From: Anaerolineae bacterium
Lineage (GTDB): Bacteria > Chloroflexota > Anaerolineae > B4-G1 > SLSP01
NCBI GenBank assembly: GCA_018055515.1
Contig: JAGPHL010000014.1
Location: forward strand, 1-22,982
Direction: 5' to 3'
Length of the DNA: 22,982 bases
The position numbers and the translations under genes were made by a program. Under the pieces are notes generated by a model, which saw only the letters and a list, made by a program, of their open reading frames with translations, was not told the DNA's origin and did not search any database. Below are positions 13,978 through 21,740 of the stretch, piece after piece (positions within the stretch are counted from its first letter, which is position 1; each line of letters begins with the position of its first letter).

Positions 13978-14703
13978 TCAGGGCGACGAGGTCGCAAAAC
14001 TGACTTGCGGCTGATCGCGGGTGAGCAAGGCCACCTGCGTGTCCCCCTTGCAAAAGCGCGCGACGAGTTCCGAAATCTCCCGGCAAATGGCTTCGACCTC
14101 GCCGCGAGTGACGGGCGGCAGGCCATCCACGTTGAACTCCAGCGCCCGCGTCTCCGGCGTGACGAGGGTGTGCTGCGCCTGTCGCCAGCTCCAGCGCCGG
14201 GTGAGGACGACATCCCCTTCCACAAAGATAAATTCGCCGGGCAGGGGATGTTCGAGCTCCTCAGAGCCAAAGGGGATGAAGACCTCCTCGCCGGTCGCCG
14301 GGCGCAACGCAATGTCTTGCGTCAACACGTCAATGGCATGTCCGCCGATGGGCAGTAGATGCCGTAAGGAAATCACCGTGCCGATGTCCACCAGCGCGTT
14401 GATCGTGGGGAGGTCCTGCCCGCGCAGCACACGCCGCAACAGCGCCTCGATGGAGGGACGGAAATCGCCGGGCTTGTAGCCCAGGGTGCGGAAAGCCTCA
14501 CGCCATGCGGCGATGCGCGGCTGCGCCGTGAGGGTGTCGAGCGTCAGCCGGGCGCGCGCCTCGGCCTCGGCGGCGCGCAAATGCGCGACCAACGCGGGAG
14601 GCGAGTCGCCGTTTTGCACCTCGTAAGCAAAAACCACGCCTCGCACATAGTCGGGAAAGCGATCGAAGACAGCCGGCTCAATGGTGTAGTGGAGATTGGA
14701 CAT
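13978..14703 (-). CDS. Solo B3/4-domain protein (PheRS beta-like RNA/amino-acid-binding domain)
   Basis: This 241-residue soluble protein resembles the B3/4 domain of the phenylalanyl-tRNA synthetase beta subunit standing alone (COG3382 type). In the synthetase this domain takes part in editing of mischarged tRNA; the role of the solo form is not firmly known. Visible landmarks are AWREAFRTLGYKP and RPSIEALLRRVLRG. NALVDIGTVISLRHLLPIGG follows, and near the C-terminus is REISELVARFCKG. GAGGT lies 4 nt before the ATG. It is separated from the glycosyltransferase by 63 nt with a weak promoter-like pair at 14726-14753, so it may be read through from the carotenoid genes or transcribed alone. Confidence 0.82.
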   Translation of the reverse strand: MSNLHYTIEPAVFDRFPDYVRGVVFAYEVQNGDSPPALVAHLRAAEAEARARLTLDTLTAQPRIAAWREAFRTLGYKPGDFRPSIEALLRRVLRGQDLPTINALVDIGTVISLRHLLPIGGHAIDVLTQDIALRPATGEEVFIPFGSEELEHPLPGEFIFVEGDVVLTRRWSWRQAQHTLVTPETRALEFNVDGLPPVTRGEVEAICREISELVARFCKGDTQVALLTRDQPQVSFATSSP

Positions 14704-14725
14704 AAAGACCTCACCTCACTCTCAA

Positions 14726-14753
14726 AATATAGATCAAAGTGGAGCGCGAGCAA
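14726..14753 (-). promoter_or_regulatory. Possible promoter of the B3/4-domain gene
   Basis: On the minus strand TTGCTC (14748-14753) and TATATT (14726-14731) are spaced 16 nt apart, about 16 nt upstream of the expected transcript start. The -10 matches consensus at five of six positions and the -35 at three of six, so this is weak. Confidence 0.35.
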
Positions 14754-14766
14754 GAATTGGCGGCGC

Positions 14767-15903
14767 CTATGTCGGTAACGTGCGCCCTTTCCAGCGGACG
14801 CCGCCGTAACGGGCCCGCCAGTAAATCGCCTGTGAGGCAATGATCGCCATCAGGATGACGGAGATCGGCAATCCCAACGCATCCCTTACCCGCTGCCGGC
14901 TGAAAGCCGCCGTCAGCGCGCGAACGCCTACCCCCAGCGCCATCATAGAGAGGGGCCAGAGCGGCCATCCCGCCAGCGGCCACGCCCATCCCAACGCCAA
15001 CCAGAACCATGGGAACAGGAACAATCCCCAGTGAAAGGCCCACGAGAGGAGCAGCAGGAGGATGCTGTTGCCGTGGCCAGCGAGGATGTTCTTGGCAAAA
15101 CCGTCCCGCACTTCCGCCCAATTGTGGTACATGCGGCAACGGATCAGGCCAGCACCGTCGGCAGCACGCAAGCGGAAGCCGCAGCGTTTGATGGCTTTGG
15201 CCAGGGCCATGTCATCAATGAGGGTGGAGCGGATGGCGGCGTGACCGCCGCTGGCTGCATAAGCGGCGCGGCGAAAGGCCAGGCACTGTCCGATCGCTGC
15301 GGTGAACACCGGCCAGGGGATGTGATGCACGGCCAGAACCGGCAGGTAGCCGACGACGACAAAAGCCAGCAGCGACACGACCAGGCGCTCGCTCCAGGTG
15401 ACCGTCTCCTGAGTGGGCCACACGGTCAGCAAATCGGCGCCGCGACGCTCCATCTCTCCGACCAATCGTGAGAGCGCGCCCGGCTCCCAAAGGACATCGG
15501 CGTCGGTGAAGACCAGAATCTCGCCCTGCGCCACGCCCGCCAGCTGATGACAGGCCCAGCTCTTGCCCATCCACCCCTCCGGCAGCGGCGCTCCCTGCAG
15601 GACGCGCAAGCGCGGATCGTCCGGCGCCGCGGCTCGAGCGCGCTCCGCCGTGCCGTCGCCGGAATGGTCATCGAGGATCAAGAGCTCGAAATTGGGGTAA
15701 TCCTGCGCCAGAAGTCGGCGCACCGTCGCGCCAATGACGGCGGCCTCATTGCGGGCGGGGATCAGGACGGAGACGCGAGGACTCACGACGGGCAGCGGTG
15801 ACTTCGATAGGCGCGGGAAGGTAAAGACGTTGAGCAGCGTAATCGCCGCCATGAGAAGGAGCATAAAAGTGGCCGCGAAAAGTAGCCATAACCAGACCGT
15901 CAT
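14767..15903 (-). CDS. cruG: Family 2 glycosyltransferase, probable carotenoid glycosyltransferase (CruG-like)
   Basis: This 378-residue membrane-bound GT2 enzyme has an N-terminal transmembrane anchor at about 4-28 and a GT-A catalytic domain from 42 to about 245. D78-D79 form the first nucleotide-sugar site, D134-A-D136 is the DxD metal motif, and D230-D231 is the later acidic pair. Two or three C-terminal membrane helices follow. PEGWMGKSWACHQLA (108-122) resembles carotenoid glycosyltransferases of the CruC/CruG group and hopanoid-linked HpnB. The location beside cruF favours transfer of a sugar to the tertiary or adjacent hydroxyl of the psi-end. Its ATG overlaps the plsY stop (ATGA), with GGAGG eight bases upstream; a TTG at 15918 is open but less likely. 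Confidence 0.75.
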   Translation of the reverse strand: MTVWLWLLFAATFMLLLMAAITLLNVFTFPRLSKSPLPVVSPRVSVLIPARNEAAVIGATVRRLLAQDYPNFELLILDDHSGDGTAERARAAAPDDPRLRVLQGAPLPEGWMGKSWACHQLAGVAQGEILVFTDADVLWEPGALSRLVGEMERRGADLLTVWPTQETVTWSERLVVSLLAFVVVGYLPVLAVHHIPWPVFTAAIGQCLAFRRAAYAASGGHAAIRSTLIDDMALAKAIKRCGFRLRAADGAGLIRCRMYHNWAEVRDGFAKNILAGHGNSILLLLLSWAFHWGLFLFPWFWLALGWAWPLAGWPLWPLSMMALGVGVRALTAAFSRQRVRDALGLPISVILMAIIASQAIYWRARYGGVRWKGRTLPT

Positions 15904-16487
15904 GCCTTCTTCCTCCAACGCAGTCGCGGCCTTCTGCGCAGGTCATCCCGGTAGCGCCAGAGGACGAGCGCCGCGTTGAGCGCCAGGATGAGCCAGAGCA
16001 CAGCGTCGGCGCGGGAGAGCGCCAGGTAGCCGCCGATGCAGGCGAAACCAAACGCCACCGCCCAGAAGGGGAGGTCCTGAAGGGCATATCCCAGGGACAT
16101 CCCTGCCGCGCCCACCAGCGTCGCCATCCCGTAAGTCAGGCCGATCCAGATGCCGCCGGTCGTCGCCACGCCCTTGCCGCCGCGCCCATGCAAGAACGGC
16201 GAGAAGACGTGTCCCAACACCGGCGCGAGGGCAATCGGCACCAGAGGCCAGCCGGCCACGCCGTAGATCACGTGCGCCAGGGCCACCGGCAGCGCCCCTT
16301 TGAGCATGTCCAGCAGCATGGCCATGGCGGCCCAGGCTTTGCTGCCGGAGCGCAACACATTCGTCGCGCCGGGGTTGCCATCCCCTACCGTGCGGATGTC
16401 CGTTCGCAGCGCCGCCTTCCCGATCAGCAACGAGAAGGGGATCGCACCGAGGAAGAAACCCAAAAGCGACCAAAACAACGTTGGCAT
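15900..16487 (-). CDS. plsY: Acyl-phosphate:glycerol-3-phosphate acyltransferase
   Basis: This 195-residue integral membrane enzyme of the PlsY family moves an acyl group from acyl-phosphate to glycerol-3-phosphate, the first acylation in phospholipid synthesis. Three family motifs are visible: GDGNPGATNVLRSG at 35-48, DMLKG at 60-64, and GHVFSPFLHGRGGKG at 92-106, the glycerol-phosphate and acyl-phosphate-binding loops. There are about five hydrophobic helices and a basic C-terminus. The ATG at 16487 has GGAGG five bases upstream; a TTG at 16499 is open but unsupported. It is placed within the carotenoid cluster and overlaps the glycosyltransferase by 4 nt, which is unusual for a housekeeping lipid gene. 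Confidence 0.92.
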   Translation of the reverse strand: MPTLFWSLLGFFLGAIPFSLLIGKAALRTDIRTVGDGNPGATNVLRSGSKAWAAMAMLLDMLKGALPVALAHVIYGVAGWPLVPIALAPVLGHVFSPFLHGRGGKGVATTGGIWIGLTYGMATLVGAAGMSLGYALQDLPFWAVAFGFACIGGYLALSRADAVLWLILALNAALVLWRYRDDLRRRPRLRWRKKA

Positions 16488-16516
16488 TGAACCCTCCAAA
16501 AGTCATGGCTTTGACT

Positions 16517-16544
16517 CGCAGTTCGCAGCTCGTTACGCGCACCT
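16517..16544. repeat. Degenerate heptamer repeats in the cruF-plsY gap
   Basis: Four consecutive 7-nt units begin with CG: CGCAGTT, CGCAGCT, CGTTACG and CGCACCT. They run to the cruF stop codon and form part of the short-period intergenic repeat class seen elsewhere in the cluster. Confidence 0.45.
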
Positions 16545-17298
16545 ATCTCCCCGCCAGTGCCACGGCCAGCCCCATCGCCAGGAAGCCCACGAGCGCTGAA
16601 CCGCGCAAGCCCCAGAAAGCCGCCTGTCCGATGGTCTCCAGGAGCCAGGTGAGGATGTAGACGATGAACAGCGGCAGCAACGGCAGCCCCGTCGGCCCGA
16701 TGATGGCCGTCATCACCGCCGAGGCGAGGATCCAGCCCACAAAGTTGAGCCAGGGGATGCCAAAATAGCCGCCGGGCTGTTCCCACTCCCAGAAGCCCCA
16801 GTGCACCATCTGCGGGTCGAGGAACAGGTCCCACGCAGTGAAGACGGCCCCCGCAACAAGCGCGGTGAGCCAACGGGAGGCGCCGCCCGTGATGAGGGTC
16901 GCCACGGCCCAGGAAGGGGGCAGCATCATCAGCCAGGCGAGGGGGATGAGCCAGGGCACGCCGCCCAACTGCGGTTGCAGGCGCGGGGTGTAGTGATAGC
17001 GTCCAAACGGCAGGCCGGTGTGCGAGCCGACAAATTCCACGAGCCAGCTCAGCGCCACGACGACTGCCGCCACTCCCAGAACGCGCGGCAGGGACCACGC
17101 CGTCGCCAGCAGGGCGAGCACTGCCGCTGCCTGCAACAACACGCCGACGACGATACCCACGCGCTCCGCCCGCGCTCCGCCGGTCCATTTGAGGATGGGC
17201 ACGGAGATCATCTCCAGGGTCCAGAGGCCCGTCAGCGCCTGCACCGCCAACGGCAGCGCCAGGAAGGCGTCCCCAAGGGCAAAAAACGGAAAATTCAT
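16543..17298 (-). CDS. cruF: Carotenoid 1',2'-hydratase, CruF family (DUF422)
   Basis: This is a 251-residue polytopic membrane protein with about seven helices. CruF enzymes add water to the terminal psi-end double bond of acyclic or monocyclic carotenoids, giving a 1'-hydroxyl. The family core is clear: WLVEFVGSHTGLPFGRYHY at 85-103 with E88 and H93. GVPWLIPLAW (113-122), TAWDLFLDPQM (154-164, D157 and D161) and GGYFGIPWLNF (176-186) follow. The ATG at 17298 has GAGGAG eight bases upstream; an upstream GTG at 17355 falls inside a dispersed repeat and is unlikely. It lies between crtY and plsY. Confidence 0.9.
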   Translation of the reverse strand: MNFPFFALGDAFLALPLAVQALTGLWTLEMISVPILKWTGGARAERVGIVVGVLLQAAAVLALLATAWSLPRVLGVAAVVVALSWLVEFVGSHTGLPFGRYHYTPRLQPQLGGVPWLIPLAWLMMLPPSWAVATLITGGASRWLTALVAGAVFTAWDLFLDPQMVHWGFWEWEQPGGYFGIPWLNFVGWILASAVMTAIIGPTGLPLLPLFIVYILTWLLETIGQAAFWGLRGSALVGFLAMGLAVALAGR

Positions 17299-17323
17299 GG
17301 GCGCGGCTCCTCGGACAAGAGCA

Positions 17324-17355
17324 GTGAGAAGAGAGCTGTCACCGTCTCTGCTCAC
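17324..17355 (-). repeat. Dispersed 32-bp repeat, copy B
   Basis: The minus strand here equals the plus strand of 108-139 at 28 of 32 positions. It sits in the 107-nt gap between crtY and cruF, upstream of the cruF ribosome-binding site. The adjacent bases 17351-17370 (CTCACGATTCACATTTTCGC) resemble units of the array at 22865-22880. Confidence 0.6.
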
Positions 17356-17405
17356 GATTCACATTTTCGCGCTTGCAGGAGGCGGACCAGCACATGACGT
17401 CTCCC

Positions 17406-18614
17406 CTAGACCCGCCGCAACAGCTTCAGCCGCATCCACGCCGCGATGAAGGGAACCGGCGGGACGGTCGCCATGAGCTGCAGGTTCTCCCCTGGCGGAC
17501 CCTCCTCATCCAGGAAGCGCAGCAGTCTATCAAGAGGGTTTTTGCTGAACAGATCGGCGAAGATGCGTTCGGCCAGATCACCGCGCCGGTAGAGGATCTG
17601 CAACAGCAGGCTGTCGAAGAGGTGATAGCGCCCCGGCGACGCGGGCACGTCGAAGGGGTGGCCATGCGCTGCGAGCGAGCGCACGATGGCGCGGGAATCC
17701 TGCGCGGTCCGCAAAAAGGCGAACCCCGAGGAGGCTTTGACCCGTCCCCCGCGCGTGCCGATGCGCATCACGGCGCGCCCCGCCCGGCGCGGGAACGGCT
17801 GATCCGTCATCGGGATGACGCCGTCTTCCGTGGCCACGACGCGAAAGTCATACACACCCAACACATCACGGATGTAATCCCGCAGCGCCGTCTCATAGTC
17901 CGCCTGGGAAAGCAGCCGCGCCGAAAAGAGCGTGAATTCCACCAACGCGCGGCGCTCGGAGAAGGGCAGGATGTACATGAAGCGCATCCCGTCCCACCCC
18001 AGGGCGTCGCGTTGCGGCGTGCGGAAATCAAAGAGCGTGACGCTCTGCGGGTCGAAGCACGGCGTCTCCGTCTCGATCTCCCAGCCGAGGAAGTGCTGTT
18101 GCAAATAATGGTAACGGCGTGTGGCCTGGGGCGGCAGTCCGGCAGCAGCGGCGACGACCGCGGGGGTGTATTCCCGCCATAGCCAGCGGCTGTCGAAGGC
18201 CCAATCAGCCGTGAAGGCGCGTCCATCCACCACGACTTCTGCCCCCGAGCTGCCGTCGGCCACGCTTTCGATGTGGCCCTGGAGCCGGGTGACGTTGGGC
18301 AACGCGGCAAAGGTCTCGCGGCTGTAGGCGTAGAGATCAAGGCCGCGCAACATGGTGTAACGATAGGGCGCGAGCGGCAGGATGGCGTCGTAGCCGCCGC
18401 CGGTAAAACGAAGGCGCTCCCAGCTGGCATACAACAGCGGTTCGAAGGGATGGGGACCGACGAGCCAGGAACACCAGGTGCGGTCGTTGGTCTCTTTGGC
18501 GTCTTGATCCACAATGAGAATCGAACGCTCGCGGAGCGGGCTTTGCAGCAGCGCGTGCGCCAGGTTCAGCCCCGCCGAGCCGCCTCCCGCCAGGATGAAA
18601 TCATAATGGGACAT
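17406..18614 (-). CDS. crtY: Lycopene cyclase, CrtY family
   Basis: This 402-residue FAD-dependent, redox-neutral cyclase converts the psi-ends of lycopene to beta-rings. It has an N-terminal Rossmann motif FILAGGGSAGLNLAHAL at 6-22. The family motifs are TWCSW (46-50), QQHFLGWEIET (172-182), and ILPFSERRALVEFTLFS (215-231), which includes a likely catalytic E226. GTRGGRVKASSGFAF lies at 286-300. It is of the CrtY class rather than the CruA class usual in Chloroflexus. Whether it makes one or two rings is not evident; cruF next door suggests one end stays open. GAGGA lies six bases before the ATG, and the gene starts 9 nt after crtZ ends. Confidence 0.92.
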   Translation of the reverse strand: MSHYDFILAGGGSAGLNLAHALLQSPLRERSILIVDQDAKETNDRTWCSWLVGPHPFEPLLYASWERLRFTGGGYDAILPLAPYRYTMLRGLDLYAYSRETFAALPNVTRLQGHIESVADGSSGAEVVVDGRAFTADWAFDSRWLWREYTPAVVAAAAGLPPQATRRYHYLQQHFLGWEIETETPCFDPQSVTLFDFRTPQRDALGWDGMRFMYILPFSERRALVEFTLFSARLLSQADYETALRDYIRDVLGVYDFRVVATEDGVIPMTDQPFPRRAGRAVMRIGTRGGRVKASSGFAFLRTAQDSRAIVRSLAAHGHPFDVPASPGRYHLFDSLLLQILYRRGDLAERIFADLFSKNPLDRLLRFLDEEGPPGENLQLMATVPPVPFIAAWMRLKLLRRV

Positions 18615-18623
18615 TCAACGTCC

Positions 18624-19082
18624 TCACCGGAGCTTCATCTTGGCATATTTCTTGGGCGCGTAGAGGAAGCCAAAAGAGAGCGCGCCCTCTTTGGTCGCCA
18701 CGCTGTGATGCACACGATGTGCGTTGATGATGTCCTTGAAGTACTTGCCGCGCGGCTTGAAATGCAGCGCTTTCACCCGCCCGTGAAACATGAAATCGTG
18801 GAAGGTGAAATAGCCTGCGCCGTAGAGCATTACCCCGAAACCCGCAGCGGCCAACGGTTGGATGCCGTAATACAGGCCGCTGTAGATGAGCCCAAAAGAA
18901 AGGCCGGCAAAGAAGAGAGCGAAGAGGTCGTTTTTCTGCAAGCGTCGCCCACTGCTGCGATGGTGATCCTCATGGAGGACCCACAAGAAGCCATGCATGA
19001 CGTATTTGTGCAACGCCCAGGCGACACCCTCCATGGCGATTGCCGAAGCCAGGAAAACCAGCACATTGATCACGGTATTCAT
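18624..19082 (-). CDS. crtZ: Beta-carotene 3-hydroxylase, CrtZ family
   Basis: This 152-residue membrane-bound di-iron hydroxylase adds 3-hydroxyls to beta-rings. The histidine clusters of the fatty-acid-hydroxylase fold are complete: HKYVMH (H25, H30), HEDHH (H37, H40, H41), FHDFMFH (H95, H100) and HRVHH (H122, H125, H126). Four hydrophobic stretches surround them. Its size is typical of short CrtZ. GAGGTGA lies 3 nt before the ATG. It is preceded by crtB after 74 nt. Confidence 0.95.
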   Translation of the reverse strand: MNTVINVLVFLASAIAMEGVAWALHKYVMHGFLWVLHEDHHRSSGRRLQKNDLFALFFAGLSFGLIYSGLYYGIQPLAAAGFGVMLYGAGYFTFHDFMFHGRVKALHFKPRGKYFKDIINAHRVHHSVATKEGALSFGFLYAPKKYAKMKLR

Positions 19083-19156
19083 AGGTCACCTCAAAGATGT
19101 CAGTCCGCAAATCCCAACTCTAAAAACCTTTGGGCCCGAGCTGTGATACGTCCGAA

Positions 19157-20104
19157 TCAGTAGCCGGTGAACATGGCCCGACGCCAGATGCCCGGTAGGA
19201 GGCGCAGCTTGTCCCCCGCGCTGAGGTGCGACCGGCGAGTGAGATTGTCCATCCCATGCGCCTCCAGGTCAGTGAGGATGGCGCCGTAGAGTTCGGCAGC
19301 TGCGGCGATGCCCAAACGTCCATCGCGGTGCAACAGGGCGATGCCCGGCAGCGACTCCTGGTACAGGTGGCGCACTCGTTCGATCTGAAAGCGCATGAAA
19401 GCGCGCCAGCGCGCGTCCACGCTCCCTGCGGCGATGGCGGATTCCGTAATGCCGAAATCCGCCAGCTCTTCCAACGGCAGATACAGACGTCCCATCGCCC
19501 AATCCTCGCCGACATCGCGGAGGATGTTGGTGAGCTGCAGGGCCACACCAAGTTTGACGGCGTAGGGGATGGCCTCGGGACCGCTGAAGCCCGTCACGTA
19601 CATAGACATCAGGCCGACGGTGGAGGCCACCCCGTAGCAATATTCCGTCAGTTCAGCGAACGTGTCATAGCGCATCTGGACCAGGTCCCGCGCCACGCCG
19701 TCGAGCAACTGTTCCGCATAGACCACGGGAATTCCATATCGCAGTTGCGTGTCACGCCAGGCAATGACAAGCAGATCGTCCGGCGCCGGGCAATCATGCA
19801 ACGCCCGCCGGCGCCAGGATTCCAGTGCTGCCAGGGACGCCGTTTCGACATGATCCACCAGGTCATCGCTGAGACGACAGAAGGCATAGAGCGCCCGGGC
19901 CGCGTCACGTTTGGCGCGCGGCAGCAAGCGCGAGGCCAGGCGGAAGGTGCGGCTGTGCTGGCGGATGACGTCGGCGCTGGCGCGATATGCGCGCTTCAAC
20001 AAAGCGACAGGCACAGCCTCACAGGAGGACGGCGGCGCTGCCTCCAATCCCCGATAAGCCCAGTCCAGCAACCGGCGTTCCCAAGAATTCGTGTCTATTG
20101 TCAT
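19157..20104 (-). CDS. crtB: Phytoene synthase
   Basis: This 315-residue prenyl synthase joins two geranylgeranyl diphosphates to phytoene, the first committed step of the pathway. Both Mg-diphosphate-binding acidic motifs are present: DDLVD (D80-D84) and the second motif LTNILRDVGEDW at 191-202, with D197 and D201. RTFRLASRLLP (52-62) and GRLYLP (205-210) are also typical. No sequencing-type defects are seen. The ATG at 20104 lacks a clear ribosome-binding site; it lies 49 nt after the crtI stop and may depend on translation or transcription from crtI. Confidence 0.95.
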   Translation of the reverse strand: MTIDTNSWERRLLDWAYRGLEAAPPSSCEAVPVALLKRAYRASADVIRQHSRTFRLASRLLPRAKRDAARALYAFCRLSDDLVDHVETASLAALESWRRRALHDCPAPDDLLVIAWRDTQLRYGIPVVYAEQLLDGVARDLVQMRYDTFAELTEYCYGVASTVGLMSMYVTGFSGPEAIPYAVKLGVALQLTNILRDVGEDWAMGRLYLPLEELADFGITESAIAAGSVDARWRAFMRFQIERVRHLYQESLPGIALLHRDGRLGIAAAAELYGAILTDLEAHGMDNLTRRSHLSAGDKLRLLPGIWRRAMFTGY

Positions 20105-20153
20105 CGGTCAAAAGTGACGGGTAATGGGCGACGGGAAATGCAAGATGGCCAGC

Positions 20154-21641
20154 TCACAAAGGCTGCTCCCGCTTCAAGCGCTCCTCGATGAGCATGGCCG
20201 AAAGCAACACGATGGGCACTCCGGTGCCGGGATGGGTGCTCGCGCCGACGAAGTAGAGATTCTTATGCCGCTTGTGGCGGTTGTGCGGGCGCAGATACCC
20301 CACCTGCATGACGTTGTGACTCAGGCCAAAGGTAGCGCCCTTGGCCAGGTTCCAGATGCGGCGGTAGTCCGGCGGCGTCAGCGTCTCTTCCAGGACGATG
20401 CGCTCCTTGAGGTCCGTCAGCCCGATACGGGACAATCGCTGGAAGACCCACTCACGGGCGCGCGCCTGCAAGGCCGGGAAATCCTGATCGCGCTGCGAGT
20501 CGAGATGTCCCGTAGGAACCAGCACCATCAAGGCATCGGCGTCCGGCGGCGCAAACTCCGGGACGGTGCGCACCGGCGCGTGAATGTAGAACGAGGGTTC
20601 GGTGGGCAGCAGGTGATCATGGAAAATCTCCGCAAAGGATTTCTCATACACGTGATCCGAGAGGAAAACGTTGTGGTGCAGCAGCTTGTCGGTGCGCTCA
20701 CCTTTGACGCCCCAATAAAACATCAACGTCGAGGAGGTGTACTTGAGCTTGTCCATGCGTGGGGCTGCCGGGTCGCCGGGCAGCAGCTCGGTGTAAGCGT
20801 AGGGGAGATCGGCGTTGACAATGACAACATCCGCCCGGAGCTGCTCGCCATTTTCCAGCGTGACCCCGACCGCGCGCCCCTCCGCCGTGTCCACCCGTTT
20901 GACGGGCGCATGGTAATGAAAGGTCGCGCCGAAGCCTTCCGCGATTTTCGTCAGGCTGGTGATAATGGAATACATGCCGCCGCGCGGGTACCAGACGCCC
21001 TCGATCATCTCCGTGTACTGCAACAGCGTGTAAGTCGCGGGAGCTTCAAAGGGACTGAGACCCAAATACATGTTCTGGAATGTGAACCCGGCACGCAGAC
21101 GGCGGTCTTTGAAATGCCGGGAGGTCTCGGTGTAATGCATCACCAGCGGCTTGAGCTGGAAGAGCAGCGGCAGATTCGCCGGGGTGAAGAAATCGAAGAA
21201 GCTGTAAAAGTTCCGCCCCACGAATTGCTCCAGGGACTTGCGATAGCGCATCGCGCCATCGGCGATGAACCGTAACAGCTGCTCCGAAGCAGCCGGCTCG
21301 ATCGCCTCCAGTTGCTCGTGCATCAGATGCATGTTGCTGCTCAGATCGAGCATTGAGCCGTCGTTGAAATGCACACGATACGTCGGATCAATCCGTACCA
21401 GATCCAGATGATCTTCCATCCGCTCGCCCAACGCCGCATAGGTCGCGGCAAAGGTAGGCGGCATGAGGAAGAGCGAAGGTCCCGTGTCAAAGAAAAAGCC
21501 ATCGCGCTCAATAGTCGAAGCCCGGCCGCCGGGGCGATCCGTCTTCTCCAACACGGTGACTTTGTACCCGGCCTTTGCCAGACGGGCCGCCGTAGCGATC
21601 CCCCCTACACCCGCACCGACGATCAGCACTGTTTTTGTCAT
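20154..21641 (-). CDS. crtI: Phytoene desaturase (CrtI type)
   Basis: This 495-residue FAD-dependent desaturase turns phytoene into lycopene at the membrane. The N-terminal dinucleotide-binding motif is VGAGVGG at 8-14, followed by RPGGRAST. The C-terminal FAD motif VGASTHPGTGVPIVLLSA starts at 465. DTGPSLFLMP and the central EGVWYPRGGMY segment are standard for CrtI. The frame is open to 21689, but the ATG at 21641 has AGGAGG five bases upstream, and the GxGxxG motif follows at the usual distance. An octamer repeat array lies immediately upstream (21662-21733). Confidence 0.95.
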   Translation of the reverse strand: MTKTVLIVGAGVGGIATAARLAKAGYKVTVLEKTDRPGGRASTIERDGFFFDTGPSLFLMPPTFAATYAALGERMEDHLDLVRIDPTYRVHFNDGSMLDLSSNMHLMHEQLEAIEPAASEQLLRFIADGAMRYRKSLEQFVGRNFYSFFDFFTPANLPLLFQLKPLVMHYTETSRHFKDRRLRAGFTFQNMYLGLSPFEAPATYTLLQYTEMIEGVWYPRGGMYSIITSLTKIAEGFGATFHYHAPVKRVDTAEGRAVGVTLENGEQLRADVVIVNADLPYAYTELLPGDPAAPRMDKLKYTSSTLMFYWGVKGERTDKLLHHNVFLSDHVYEKSFAEIFHDHLLPTEPSFYIHAPVRTVPEFAPPDADALMVLVPTGHLDSQRDQDFPALQARAREWVFQRLSRIGLTDLKERIVLEETLTPPDYRRIWNLAKGATFGLSHNVMQVGYLRPHNRHKRHKNLYFVGASTHPGTGVPIVLLSAMLIEERLKREQPL

Positions 21642-21661
21642 AAGAGCCTCCTGAGAAATGT

Positions 21662-21733
21662 GCGAAAAAGCGAAAAGGCGAAAAAGCAAGAAAGCGAAAA
21701 GGCGAGAAGGCGGAATGGCAAAAAAACGAACCG
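21662..21733. repeat. Octanucleotide tandem array upstream of crtI, unit GCGAAAAR
   Basis: There are nine in-phase 8-nt units on the plus strand. Three are exact or near-exact GCGAAAAA/GCGAAAAG at the start; later ones drift (GCAAGAAA, GCGAGAAG, GCGGAATG). The array fills most of the 99-nt gap between the dehydrogenase stop and crtI, so the mRNA leader would be pyrimidine-rich. The same unit recurs at 22833-22848. Confidence 0.75.
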
Positions 21734-21740
21734 GGAACGG

